A stretch of 40,670 nt of DNA, taken from positions 1-40,670 of the forward strand of contig RXJK01000046.1 in the NCBI GenBank assembly GCA_003963125.1. Reading direction: 5' to 3'. Source of the DNA: Hyphomicrobiales bacterium (lineage in GTDB: Bacteria > Pseudomonadota > Alphaproteobacteria > Rhizobiales > Hyphomicrobiaceae). The position numbers and the translations under genes are program-made. Under the pieces are notes generated by a model. That model had not been told where the DNA came from. It was given only the letters and a program-made list of their open reading frames with translations, and made no database searches. This document shows positions 17,903-26,093 of this stretch, piece after piece (position 1 is the stretch's first letter; the number at the start of each line of letters is the position of its first letter).

Positions 17903-19021
17903 ATGGCCAACGCAGTGGATGTTGATATCGTCGTGGTCGGCGCGGGGGCTGTTGGGCTCGCTATCGGCCGCTCCCTGGCCGAGGCAGGGCACGAGGTGCT
18001 TGTCCTGGAGCAGCACGCGCTGATCGGCTCGGAGACGAGTTCGCGCAACAGCGAGGTCATCCACGCCGGCATCTACTACCCGACCGGCAGCCTGCGCGCG
18101 AAGCTGTGCGTCGCCGGCAAGCACATGCTCTACGACTTCTGCCGCGACCACGCCGTCCCGCATGCCCGCTGCACCAAGCTCCTCGTCGCAACGCACGACA
18201 GCCAACTCAAGAAGCTTGCCCAGCTCCAGGCCACCGCGAAGGCCAACGGCGTGGACGATCTCGAGCCCCTCGACGGCGCGGCGGCAAAGGCCCTCGAGCC
18301 GGAACTCTCCTGCGTGGCGGCCCTCCTGTCCCCGTCAACCGGCGTCATCGACAGCCACACCTACATGCTGACGCTGCAGGGCCTGATAGAGGCCGCCGGC
18401 GGATCGGTGGTCCTACGCTGCCCTGTCCTCGGCATCGACAGGCAGCCGGACGGAACGTTCCGCCTCACCACCGGCGGCGACGACGGCGGAAGCCTGACCT
18501 GCCGGCGCCTCGTACTGTCGGCTGGCCTGCACGCCTCGAAGCTCGCCGCAACACTCACAGCCTCCACCGGCTACACGCCGCCGCCGACCTACTACGCCAA
18601 GGGCCAGTACTACGCGCTGTCTGGCCGCTCGCCGTTCAGCCGGCATATTTATCCGATGCCGGACGGTGCCTGGCTCGGCCTGCACGCGACGGTCGACATC
18701 GGCGGCCGCTGCAAGTTCGGCCCGGACATCGCCTGGATCCCCGACATCGACTACACGTTCGAGCCCGAGAAGCTCACCGCCTTCCTCGATTTCATCCGCT
18801 CCTACTATCCGGGCCTCGATGTATCGCGCCTGCATCCCGACTACACGGGCATCCGCCCGAAGCTCTATCGCGAGGGGGAAGCGGTACCGGATTTCTTCAT
18901 CCACGGATCGGACGTGCACGGCATCGACGGTCTCGTGGCGCTGTACGGCATCGAAAGCCCCGGCCTCACGGCGTCGCTCGCCATCGGCGCGATGGTGGCG
19001 CAGATGCTGGCGCACGGCTAA
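17903..19021 (+). CDS. FAD-dependent oxidoreductase, L-2-hydroxyglutarate oxidase (LhgO)-like
   Basis: 372 residues starting at the ATG after AAGGAG. The FAD motif 'IVVVGAGAVGLAIGRSLAEA' is at the N-terminus, followed by 'SRNSEVIHAGIYYPTGSLRAKLC', which closely parallels the '[22 protein letters not shown]'-type segment of LhgO/L2HGDH. 'VDSHTY'-like substrate-domain sequence ('TGVIDSHTYM') and a C-terminal 'GLVALYGIESPGLTASLAIG' complete the DAO-family fold. LhgO oxidises L-2-hydroxyglutarate to 2-oxoglutarate, passing electrons to the quinone pool. The exact substrate here is inferred from this segment alone. A second flavoprotein follows after 45 bases, probably in the same operon. Confidence 0.85.
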   Translation: MANAVDVDIVVVGAGAVGLAIGRSLAEAGHEVLVLEQHALIGSETSSRNSEVIHAGIYYPTGSLRAKLCVAGKHMLYDFCRDHAVPHARCTKLLVATHDSQLKKLAQLQATAKANGVDDLEPLDGAAAKALEPELSCVAALLSPSTGVIDSHTYMLTLQGLIEAAGGSVVLRCPVLGIDRQPDGTFRLTTGGDDGGSLTCRRLVLSAGLHASKLAATLTASTGYTPPPTYYAKGQYYALSGRSPFSRHIYPMPDGAWLGLHATVDIGGRCKFGPDIAWIPDIDYTFEPEKLTAFLDFIRSYYPGLDVSRLHPDYTGIRPKLYREGEAVPDFFIHGSDVHGIDGLVALYGIESPGLTASLAIGAMVAQMLAHG

Positions 19022-19066
19022 CCTTCCCCCAACGACCCGGCACGGGCGCCAGACGCAGGGGGAAGC

Positions 19067-20782
19067 ATGCACGGGGAAGGCGAAACGATCAGGACGGTCA
19101 CGACCGACGTGCTCGTCGTTGGATCTGGCGCGGGCGGGCTTGCCACCGCCGTGACCGCCGCCAAGCGTGGCCTCGGCGTCATTGTGGCCGAGAAGGAGTC
19201 CGTCTTCGGCGGCACCACCGCGCGATCGGGCGGCTGGCTCTGGATCCCCGGCAGTCCGCATGCCGTCGCAGCGGGCGTAAAGGACAGCCGCGAGGCAGCC
19301 CGCCGCTATCTCCAGCACGAAGCCGGCAATCAGTTCAACGCCGAAACCGTCGACGCCTTCCTCGAGAACGGTCCCAAGGCCATCCAGTTTTTCGAGAACG
19401 AAACGGCGCTGCAGTTCGAGCTGGGGCCGGGGTTCTCCGACTATCATCCCGAGGCACCGGGCGCACTGCCCGGAGGCCGCTCGATCGTGGCGAAGGCGTT
19501 CGACGCGCGCGCCCTCGGCAAGGAGGTGAAGCGCCTGCGCCCACCGCTGCGCGAAATCACCTTCGTCGGCATGATGATCGGATCGCAGCGCGAACTCCTC
19601 CACTTCTTCAACGTCACCCGGTCGGTGAAGTCGGCGGGCTACGTCGCGGTGCTGCTCGCCCGCTACCTGCGCGATCTCGCGTTCCACGGCCGCGCCATGC
19701 GGCTGACCAACGGCAACGCGCTCGCAGCGCGCCTCGCGAAGTCCGCCTTCGATGCCGGTGTCGACATCTGGACGTCCTCTCCCGTGACCGAACTGATCCG
19801 CGACGGCAACCGCGTGACGGGTGCGCGCGTGCGCACCGCAGACGGTGATGTGCGTGTCGAAACGCGTCGCGGCGTCGTCCTCGCCGCCGGCGGTTTCCCG
19901 TGGGACATCGCCCGCCGCAAGGCGATGTTTCCGCACGCCCCGACGGGACAGGAGCATTGGTCACCGGCGCCCGAAGGCAACACAGGAGACGGCATCCGTC
20001 TCGGCGAGACGGTCGGCGGCAAGGCCGTCGAAGGCTATCCCAACGCCGCCGCATGGGTGCCCGTCTCGCGCGTACCGCGCCGCGACGGCACCTTCGGCGT
20101 CTTCCCGCATTTCATCGACAGGGGCAAACCCGGCGTCATCGCCGTCCTGCGCAACGGCCGCCGCTTCACCAACGAGGCCAACTCCTACCACGACTTCATC
20201 CAGGCGATGGTGCGCGCGACACCCAAAGGCGAGGCGCCCGCTGCGTGGCTCGTGTGCGACCATCCCACATTGCGCCGCTATGGCCTGGGCTTCGTGAAGC
20301 CCTTCCCGGTTCCGCTCGGGCCGGTCTTGAAGTCCGGCTATCTCGTGCGCGGCCGCACGCTGCGCGAACTCGCGCAGACCATCGGCGTGGACCCGTCCGG
20401 GCTCAGTCAAACCGTCGGGACACTCAACGAGGGCGCCGCGCGCGGCATAGACCCCGAGTTCAACAAGGGCTGCAACGCCTACAACCGCTATCTCGGCGAT
20501 CCGACGGTGCAACCGAACCCCTGCGTCGGTCCGGTGGCGAAGGCGCCGTTCTATGCCGTGAAGGTCGTCCCCGGCGACCTCGGCACCTTCGCGGGTCTGC
20601 GCACCAACGGACACGGCCAGGTTCTCGGAGATAACGGAGCGCCGATCGAAGGCCTCTACGCCTCCGGCAACGACATGGCCTCCGTCATGGGCGGCAACTA
20701 CCCCGGTGGCGGCATCACGCTCGGCCCCGCCGTCACCTTCGGCTACATCATCGGCAACCATCTGGCCGCCACCAAGTCGTAG
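19067..20782 (+). CDS. FAD-dependent dehydrogenase of the 3-ketosteroid dehydrogenase / fumarate reductase type
   Basis: 571 residues. The N-terminal FAD-binding motif 'VLVVGSGAGGLATAVTAAKRG' and 'FGGTTARSGGWLWIPG' are typical of FAD_binding_2 proteins such as KstD and fumarate-reductase flavoproteins. 'RGVVLAAGGFPWD' and the C-terminal 'GLYASGNDMASVMGGNYPGG', 'GPAVTFGYIIGNHL' complete the family. Related enzymes introduce a 1,2-double bond in 3-ketosteroids, but many such relatives in non-steroid degraders have other substrates. No other steroid gene is present, so I do not assign KstD activity. The start ATG follows 'AGGGGGAAGC'. It ends 13 bases from the stop of the convergent glycosyltransferase gene. 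Confidence 0.88.
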   Translation: MHGEGETIRTVTTDVLVVGSGAGGLATAVTAAKRGLGVIVAEKESVFGGTTARSGGWLWIPGSPHAVAAGVKDSREAARRYLQHEAGNQFNAETVDAFLENGPKAIQFFENETALQFELGPGFSDYHPEAPGALPGGRSIVAKAFDARALGKEVKRLRPPLREITFVGMMIGSQRELLHFFNVTRSVKSAGYVAVLLARYLRDLAFHGRAMRLTNGNALAARLAKSAFDAGVDIWTSSPVTELIRDGNRVTGARVRTADGDVRVETRRGVVLAAGGFPWDIARRKAMFPHAPTGQEHWSPAPEGNTGDGIRLGETVGGKAVEGYPNAAAWVPVSRVPRRDGTFGVFPHFIDRGKPGVIAVLRNGRRFTNEANSYHDFIQAMVRATPKGEAPAAWLVCDHPTLRRYGLGFVKPFPVPLGPVLKSGYLVRGRTLRELAQTIGVDPSGLSQTVGTLNEGAARGIDPEFNKGCNAYNRYLGDPTVQPNPCVGPVAKAPFYAVKVVPGDLGTFAGLRTNGHGQVLGDNGAPIEGLYASGNDMASVMGGNYPGGGITLGPAVTFGYIIGNHLAATKS

Positions 20783-20795
20783 GCTCCCAGATCGG

Positions 20796-21635
20796 CTACT
20801 TCGGAAGCAGCGGCCGACCCTCGGCGAGCAGCGCGGCGCGGCTGTCGTCGATCAGAAGCCCCAGTTCGCGGTCCGCATCGGTCTCGTGTGACAGCGGCAC
20901 GTAGCAATCGCTGCGCAGCGACCAATCGGGCTCGAGCAGCGGCGGCGCCACGTACCAGGCGGGAAACGCCCGGCGCTGCTGCATCAGCACGCGGCTGATC
21001 TGGTGATCGACGTGCCGGTCCGGCGCCTTGATGTGCGACAGCAGAAACCGGCAGCCCGCCGGCGTGATCATGTACGCGAACGTGCCGTTGAAATAGTAGA
21101 GCCGCGCAAGGTCACGGCCTTCGCTCGGCCGGTCTGCGAGACCACCCATGATCAGGCAGCCGGGAAACACCAGGTTGTCCTCCGGCGTCAGCGATCCGAC
21201 AACGCGGGCAAAGCGCGCCCCGTCGAAGTGCGCGCCGGGATGCGCATCGTCCTCAAGCACCATCACCCGCGGCAACTCGTGCGCGACGACCCATTGCCAG
21301 ATCGCCACGTGCGACAGGAAGCAACCGACCGCCGGCGGCGTGAGCGACAGGTGATCGCGGGGCGTCTCGCGGATCGACGGCCCTCTGGGCCCGAGCAGCG
21401 CGGTGAGTTGCGCGTCGCTGAGATCGGCGCCCAGCACGGCCGGCGCCTTCGTCAGCTTGGTCAGCCCAACGGCGCCGAGCCGCGTCGAGATCGCGTCCCA
21501 ACGGTCCGTACGGTGCGGGAGATTGATGACGATGGACGGCAGGTCGAACCCCAGCGCCTGGCGCGCGTCGCCATCGTAGGGGATCTCCATCTTCGGGACG
21601 TGCGCGAGCCACGCGTCTTCCGCAATGCCGGGCAT
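20796..21635 (-). CDS. Glycosyltransferase family 25 (LPS/glycan type)
   Basis: 279 residues from the ATG at 21635, where 'AGAAAGGTTCCT' precedes it; the ORF-track extension overlaps the divergent ALDH gene. Family features are 'SIVINLPHRTDRWDAISTRL' at the start of the fold, 'AVGCFLSHVAIWQWVV', and the acidic 'MVLEDDAHPG' (the DD-type metal/nucleotide motif). GT25 enzymes transfer galactose or related sugars in lipooligosaccharide or capsule synthesis. The residues after about 200 include 'APDRHVDHQISRVL', also typical. It is isolated from other polysaccharide genes here. Confidence 0.85.
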   Translation of the reverse strand: MPGIAEDAWLAHVPKMEIPYDGDARQALGFDLPSIVINLPHRTDRWDAISTRLGAVGLTKLTKAPAVLGADLSDAQLTALLGPRGPSIRETPRDHLSLTPPAVGCFLSHVAIWQWVVAHELPRVMVLEDDAHPGAHFDGARFARVVGSLTPEDNLVFPGCLIMGGLADRPSEGRDLARLYYFNGTFAYMITPAGCRFLLSHIKAPDRHVDHQISRVLMQQRRAFPAWYVAPPLLEPDWSLRSDCYVPLSHETDADRELGLLIDDSRAALLAEGRPLLPK

Positions 21636-21790
21636 AGGAACCTTTCTGGAGCCGCCGACGAAACCGGGCGCTCGGGATAGCGCGGCTTTATGACATTTTT
21701 CATCCCGGCTTGCGGCCGGGGTGGTTGGGCGATAGCGAAGGCTCCTGATCTGTGCAAGCAAGCATTTGGGATCGGGCAAGGAGGCACACC

Positions 21791-23323
21791 ATGGCGGCGA
21801 CGGGCATGCAATCACCCCTGGCTTCGGACGTCGCGTCGATCCTGGAACGCCTCGGCGTCGACAAGACGCTGTACACGCGTGGCACCCGCTGTGTCGTCAG
21901 TCCGATCGACGGGGGCGAGATCGCCCACGTGGCCGATGCGACGGCTGACACGGCGAAAGCGCTCATCGGGGAGGCGCACGAGGCCTTCAAGGCCTGGCGC
22001 AGCGTCCCGGCCCCGCGCCGCGGCGAATTGGTCCGTCTCCTCGGAGAAGAGCTGCGCGAGGGCAAGGAAGACTTGGGCACCCTCGTTTCGATCGAGGTTG
22101 GCAAGGTCCCCTCCGAAGGCCTCGGCGAAGTGCAGGAGATGATCGACATCTGCGATTTTGCTGTCGGCCTCTCGCGCCAGCTCTATGGCCTCACGATCAA
22201 GTCCGAACGCCCCGATCACAAGCTCACCGAAACGTGGCACCCGGCTGGCGTCGTCGGCGTCATCTCTGCGTTCAACTTTCCCGTCGCTGTCTGGTCGTGG
22301 AATGCAGCCCTCGCCCTCGTCTGCGGAGATGCCGTCGTCTGGAAGCCGTCGGAAAAGGCACCGCTCACCGCCCTTGCCACGGTGGCCTTGTTCGAGCGCG
22401 CCGCGCGCAAGTTCGGCGCCGACGCCCCCGCAGGCCTCGTCTCGCTGCTCCTCGGCGGCAGCGACGTGGGCGAGATCCTCGTGGACGACGCGCGCGTCCC
22501 CGTCGTCTCGGCGACGGGCTCGACGCGCATGGGCCGCATCGTAGGCGAACGCCTCGCCCGCCGCTTCGGCCGCGCCATCCTGGAACTCGGCGGCAACAAC
22601 GCCTCGATCGTTACGCCTTCTGCGGATCTCGACCTCACGCTGCGCGCCGTCGCCTTCGGCGCCATGGGCACCGCCGGCCAGCGCTGCACGACGCTGCGGC
22701 GCCTGATCGTCCACGAGAGCGTCTATGATCGGCTCGTGCCGCGGCTCATCGAGGTCTACCGCAACATCGCGGTCGGCAATCCGCTCGCGAGTTCCGCCCT
22801 TGTCGGCCCGCTGATCGACGGCCCCGCCTTCGAGCGCATGCGGGCGGCCCTCGCGAAGGCGGTCGAACACGGCGGACGCGTCCACGGCGGCGAGCGCGTC
22901 GACGTCAACGGCGCGGCCTCGTTCTACGCACGGCCGGCCCTCGTCGAGATGCCCGCGCAGGTCGGCCCGGTCGTCGAGGAGACCTTCGCCCCGATCCTCT
23001 ACGTGCTCAAGTACCGTACCCTCGACGAGGCCATCGCCCTGCAGAACGCCGTGCCGCAGGGGCTCTCGTCCTCGATCTTCTCGACCGACATCCGCGAGGT
23101 CGAGCGCTTCCTGTCCGAGCGCGGCTCCGATTGCGGCATCGCCAACGTCAACATGGGCACCTCGGGCGCCGAGATCGGAGGCGCCTTCGGCGGCGAGAAG
23201 GAGACGGGCGGCGGCCGTGAGAGCGGCTCGGACGCCTGGAAGGCATACATGCGCCGCCAGACCAGCGCCGTGAACTACGGCAATGCGCTGCCCCTGGCCC
23301 AAGGCGTCAAATTCGACGTCTAG
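21791..23323 (+). CDS. Aldehyde dehydrogenase, ALDH7 (alpha-aminoadipate semialdehyde) type
   Basis: 510 residues from the ATG at 21791, with AAGGAGG in front. The ALDH core is intact: 'PAGVVGVISAFNFPVAVWSW', 'VWKPSEKAPLTA', 'VSATGSTRMGR', general base 'ILELGGNNASIV' (Glu), nucleophile 'GTAGQRCTTLRRL' (Cys), and 'EETFAPILYVLKY'. 'GQRCTTLRR' with 'NVNMGTSGAEIGGAFGGEKETGGGRESGSDAWKAYMRR' is characteristic of antiquitin-like ALDH7A1/AmaB, which oxidises alpha-aminoadipic semialdehyde in lysine catabolism. The substrate is inferred from the subfamily pattern. The LhgO-like gene 2.8 kb upstream would suit a lysine/2-hydroxyglutarate route, but this is only suggestive. Confidence 0.92.
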   Translation: MAATGMQSPLASDVASILERLGVDKTLYTRGTRCVVSPIDGGEIAHVADATADTAKALIGEAHEAFKAWRSVPAPRRGELVRLLGEELREGKEDLGTLVSIEVGKVPSEGLGEVQEMIDICDFAVGLSRQLYGLTIKSERPDHKLTETWHPAGVVGVISAFNFPVAVWSWNAALALVCGDAVVWKPSEKAPLTALATVALFERAARKFGADAPAGLVSLLLGGSDVGEILVDDARVPVVSATGSTRMGRIVGERLARRFGRAILELGGNNASIVTPSADLDLTLRAVAFGAMGTAGQRCTTLRRLIVHESVYDRLVPRLIEVYRNIAVGNPLASSALVGPLIDGPAFERMRAALAKAVEHGGRVHGGERVDVNGAASFYARPALVEMPAQVGPVVEETFAPILYVLKYRTLDEAIALQNAVPQGLSSSIFSTDIREVERFLSERGSDCGIANVNMGTSGAEIGGAFGGEKETGGGRESGSDAWKAYMRRQTSAVNYGNALPLAQGVKFDV

Positions 23324-23352
23324 GGGACCTGCGCCCGCGCACTCCGACCTAA

Positions 23353-23401
23353 TGTCATCCCGGCCAGAGCGCGCCAGCGCGCAGCGCCGGGACCCAGGGG
23401 C
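23353..23401 (+). repeat. Dispersed repeat family R2, copy 3
   Basis: 'TGTCATCCCGGCCAGAGCGC' ... 'GCGCAGCGCCGGGACCCAGG'. Nearly identical to the copy at 31275. Contains an inner CCCGGC / GCCGGG stem. It lies just after the ALDH gene. Confidence 0.8.
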
Positions 23402-23498
23402 GGTGCGCACCACGTCGAGTGAGGGCGCCCGTCTCCGGTTGCAGGAAAACGCGCGGCATGGCATGCCGGAGCCCGAAACCCATCCGGAGAACAGCACC

Positions 23499-23609
23499 AT
23501 GCCCAAGATGTCCAACACGCGCCGCAAGAAGATCCAGGCTCGCCAGCGCCAGGCCCTCAACGCCAAGCGCCGCGAGAAGAAGGCCGCCCGCCGCGCCGCC
23601 AAGGCCTGA
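23499..23609 (+). CDS. Very small, highly basic protein (36 aa)
   Basis: 36 residues, 'MPKMSNTRRKKIQARQRQAL' followed by 'NAKRREKKAARRAAKA'. Over half the residues are Lys, Arg or Ala, and no acidic residue except one Glu is present. The ATG at 23499 follows 'CCGGAGAACAGCACC', a usable Shine-Dalgarno. The ORF-track version starting at 23283 runs through the repeat and ALDH end and is unlikely upstream of this start. Possibly a nucleic-acid- or ribosome-binding peptide, but I do not recognise a named family. The gap to the DUF924 gene is 31 bases. Confidence 0.6.
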   Translation: MPKMSNTRRKKIQARQRQALNAKRREKKAARRAAKA

Positions 23610-23640
23610 CGCAACGCAAGAGGGCGCCGTCGAGCGGGCC

Positions 23641-24219
23641 ATGCCCCATCCCGAGGCCACCGCCGTCCTGGATTTCTGGTTCGCGACAGGCTCGCCGGAA
23701 GCGGATCAGCCGCGCAAGGCCTGGTGGACTCATGACGATGCTTTCGACGCGGACATCCGCAAGCGCTTCGGGGCTCTCCACGCCCGGGCCGTGCGCCGCG
23801 ACCTGGAAGACTGGCGCGCAGAACCCGAGACGGCGCTGGCCCTCGTCATCGTTCTCGACCAGTTCTCGCGCAATCTCGGCCGCGGCACGCCCGCTGCTTT
23901 TGCCGCGGACCCTTACGCACGCGACGTCGTCAAGGTTGCCATCGCCAAGGGGTTCGACAAGGCCCTGTCGCCGATCCGCCGGCAGTTCTTCTATCTGCCG
24001 CTGATGCACAGCGAGCATCTGCCGGACCAGGACCATTGCGTGGCCCTCTTCGAAGCCCTGACCGATCTGCCCGACCAGGCCAACTCGCTCAAGTCGGCCC
24101 TCCGGCACCGCGAGATCATCGCGCGCTTCGGCCGCTTCCCGCACCGCAATGCAGTTCTAGGACGTGCGGCCGCCCCGGATGAGACGGCCTTCCTGAAGGA
24201 GCCGAACTCATCCTTTTGA
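23641..24219 (+). CDS. DUF924 family protein
   Basis: 192 residues matching DUF924: 'VLDFWFATGSPEADQPRKAWW' at the start, 'DADIRKRFGALHARAVR', the strongly conserved 'VIVLDQFSRNLGRGTPAAFA', and 'RQFFYLPLMHSEHLPDQDHC', then 'HREIIARFGRFPHRNAVLGR'. The family adopts an all-helical TPR-like fold and occurs in bacteria and eukaryotes; its function is not established. I chose the ATG at 23641; the ORF-track start at 23419 overlaps the small basic gene in another frame. Downstream, 24220-24428 has no gene that I can support. Confidence 0.93.
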   Translation: MPHPEATAVLDFWFATGSPEADQPRKAWWTHDDAFDADIRKRFGALHARAVRRDLEDWRAEPETALALVIVLDQFSRNLGRGTPAAFAADPYARDVVKVAIAKGFDKALSPIRRQFFYLPLMHSEHLPDQDHCVALFEALTDLPDQANSLKSALRHREIIARFGRFPHRNAVLGRAAAPDETAFLKEPNSSF

Positions 24220-24428
24220 CGTAGCCCGGCGAAGCGCGGGCGCCCCAGCGCCTGCCCGTTCCCGATGCAGAGCCGCTGGGCAACGGCCCAATGCGATCGC
24301 AATCGACGCGCTAACCATTTCAAACCCGCGGCCGACGCGCATTTCGCCCTAGCGGGCCTGGGCGACGATACGATAGCCTTCGCCCCGTCCGCCCGGCAGG
24401 CCCGGGTCAGTTCGTTAGGGGGATCAGG

Positions 24429-25256
24429 ATGATTGCATCGATTGCCGCCCGTCTCGTGGGCGTAGTTCTGGCGCTGGGAGCCATGATCGGCGCCGCGCAG
24501 GCCGACCAGCTGGCCGACATCAAGGCCAAGGGCGTCCTCGTCGTCGGCACCAAGGCGGACTATCCGCCCTTCGGCTTTCGCGACGCTTCGGGCGGCGTCA
24601 TCGGCATCGAGCCCGATCTCGGCGCAGAGATCGCCAAGCGCCTCGGCGTCAAGCTCGAGCTCGTGCCCGTCGTCAGCTCGAACCGCATGCAGTTCCTGCA
24701 GCAGGGCAAGATCGACCTGATGATCGCGACCATGAGCGACACGCCCGACCGCCGCAAGGTCGTGGGCTTCATCGAGCCGCTCTACTACGCGTCAGGCGTG
24801 GCGATCCTCGCCAACAAGAAGGCGAACATCAAGACGGCGGCCGACCTCAAGGGCAAGCCCGTCTGCGCCATCCAGGGCGCCTTCTACAACAACGACCTGC
24901 AGTCGAAGTACACGGGCCAGGACCTGATCGCCTTCAAGGCGGTGGCCGAGGCCCAGCAGGCCCTGCTCGACGGCCGCTGCGTCGGCTTCGTCTACGACGA
25001 CGCCGTCCTCTTCTGGCAGAAGAACAGCGACGAGAAGCGCTGGGCCGAATTCGAATGCCTGCAGCTCAACGAGTGGCCGATCGTGCCGTGGGGCATCGCC
25101 GTGAAGCTCGAAGAGCGCGACGGCGCCTGGGGCAAGCTCGTTTCCGAAACCGTGACCGACTGGCTGAAGTCCGGCAAGCTGCTCGAGATCGAGAAGAAGT
25201 GGGTGGGCTCCAACTCCAAGTGGCTCGTCGACGCCTCGGCAAAAGCCAAGCAGTAA
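24429..25256 (+). CDS. Amino-acid ABC importer, periplasmic binding protein
   Basis: 275 residues. The signal peptide 'LVGVVLALGAMIGAAQA' is cleaved before 'DQLADIKAKGVLVVGTKADY', followed by 'PPFGFRDASGGVIGIEPDLG', the classic family-3 solute-binding opening. 'VVSSNRMQFLQQGKIDLMIA', 'RKVVGFIEPLYYASGVAIL' and 'DLKGKPVCAIQGAFYNNDLQ' complete the two lobes. The Arg in 'NRMQFLQ' and the Asp-rich lobe interface would bind the alpha-amino and carboxylate groups. It is the first gene of an SBP-permease-permease-ATPase-aminotransferase cluster, preceded by 'TTAGGGGGATCAGG'. The gap before the first permease holds a stable hairpin. Confidence 0.93.
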   Translation: MIASIAARLVGVVLALGAMIGAAQADQLADIKAKGVLVVGTKADYPPFGFRDASGGVIGIEPDLGAEIAKRLGVKLELVPVVSSNRMQFLQQGKIDLMIATMSDTPDRRKVVGFIEPLYYASGVAILANKKANIKTAADLKGKPVCAIQGAFYNNDLQSKYTGQDLIAFKAVAEAQQALLDGRCVGFVYDDAVLFWQKNSDEKRWAEFECLQLNEWPIVPWGIAVKLEERDGAWGKLVSETVTDWLKSGKLLEIEKKWVGSNSKWLVDASAKAKQ

Positions 25257-25270
25257 CGCGCGCATCGTGC

Positions 25271-25294
25271 CTCCCCGGGGCTCGTCCCGGGGAG
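25271..25294 (+). promoter_or_regulatory. GC-rich hairpin between binding-protein and permease genes
   Basis: CTCCCCGGG-GCTCGT-CCCGGGGAG forms a perfect 9-base stem with a 6-base loop, 14 bases after the binding-protein stop, and no T run follows. Such intercistronic hairpins often protect the binding-protein part of the mRNA or reduce read-through into the permeases. That reading is inference. Confidence 0.55.
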
Positions 25295-25346
25295 CCTGCC
25301 TCCAGGCTTCTTTCGGATCAGAAATCGGGACGTCCAGACCCCTCGC

Positions 25347-26093
25347 ATGGATAGCTTCTGGGAATTCCTGCGCCACGTCCACGACGCCTACGGCATCAAT
25401 CTCGTCCACTTCTACGACAGCTTCGAGCGTGGCCGCCTGCTCAAGGGCATGCTGACCACGCTGCAGCTGTCCGTGCTGTGCATCGGCTTGAGCATCCTCA
25501 TCGGCATCTTCGGCGCGTGGCTGCAAGGCAGCCGCTTCCGCGTGCTCAAGACGCTGGTGCAGGCCTACATCCAATTCTTCCGCAATACGCCCCCGCTCGT
25601 GCAGATGTTCTTCTTCTACTTCGCGCTGGGGCCTCTGATGCCGCGCGTCGTCAACGACTACGGCATCGCGCAACCTATGCTCGGCAGTTTCGCCTGGGCG
25701 ATGATTTCGCTCTCGTTCTTCGCCGGCGCTTTCAACATCGAGATCTTCCGCTCCGGCATCGACGCCGTGCAGTCGGCGACGGTGGAAGCGGCGGACGCCC
25801 TCGGCTTCAGCCGCTGGCAGGCCTACCGCTACGTCATCCTGCCGCTGGCCGTGCGCATCTGCCTGCCCGCGCTCAACAACAATCTCGTCAATCTCGTGAA
25901 GACGACGACGCAGGCCTACGCCATCGCCGTGCCGGAGACGCTGTTCGTGGCGAGCCAGATCTGGTCCGACCGCATCAACGTGCTGGAGATGATGATCACG
26001 CTCCTGCTGTTCTACCTGTTCCTCGTCGGCATCCTCGTGTGGGGCATGATCCGTCTCGAGCGCGCGCTCGCGATCCCGGGTTTCGGCCGATGA
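25347..26093 (+). CDS. Amino-acid ABC importer, permease 1
   Basis: 248 residues, HisM/GlnP type. The membrane segments include 'LSVLCIGLSILIGIFGAWLQG' and 'GSFAWAMISLSFFAGAFNIE'. The EAA-loop signature is 'AVQSATVEAADALGFSRWQAY'. 'IQFFRNTPPLVQMFFFYFAL' is the usual TM2-3 motif of this family. The stop TGA overlaps the ATG of the next permease in ATGA, so translation is coupled. It pairs with the second permease to form a heterodimeric channel. Confidence 0.94.
   Translation: MDSFWEFLRHVHDAYGINLVHFYDSFERGRLLKGMLTTLQLSVLCIGLSILIGIFGAWLQGSRFRVLKTLVQAYIQFFRNTPPLVQMFFFYFALGPLMPRVVNDYGIAQPMLGSFAWAMISLSFFAGAFNIEIFRSGIDAVQSATVEAADALGFSRWQAYRYVILPLAVRICLPALNNNLVNLVKTTTQAYAIAVPETLFVASQIWSDRINVLEMMITLLLFYLFLVGILVWGMIRLERALAIPGFGR

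Noticed and set aside
18106-19848. 580-aa + strand ORF across the two flavoprotein genes
   Set aside because: Arg/Pro/His-rich shadow frame spanning two genes with clear FAD motifs in another frame.
24220-24428. Terminator-like GC inverted repeat after DUF924 (GCCCG...CGGGC)
   Set aside because: Short stem and no T run; not enough to call a terminator.
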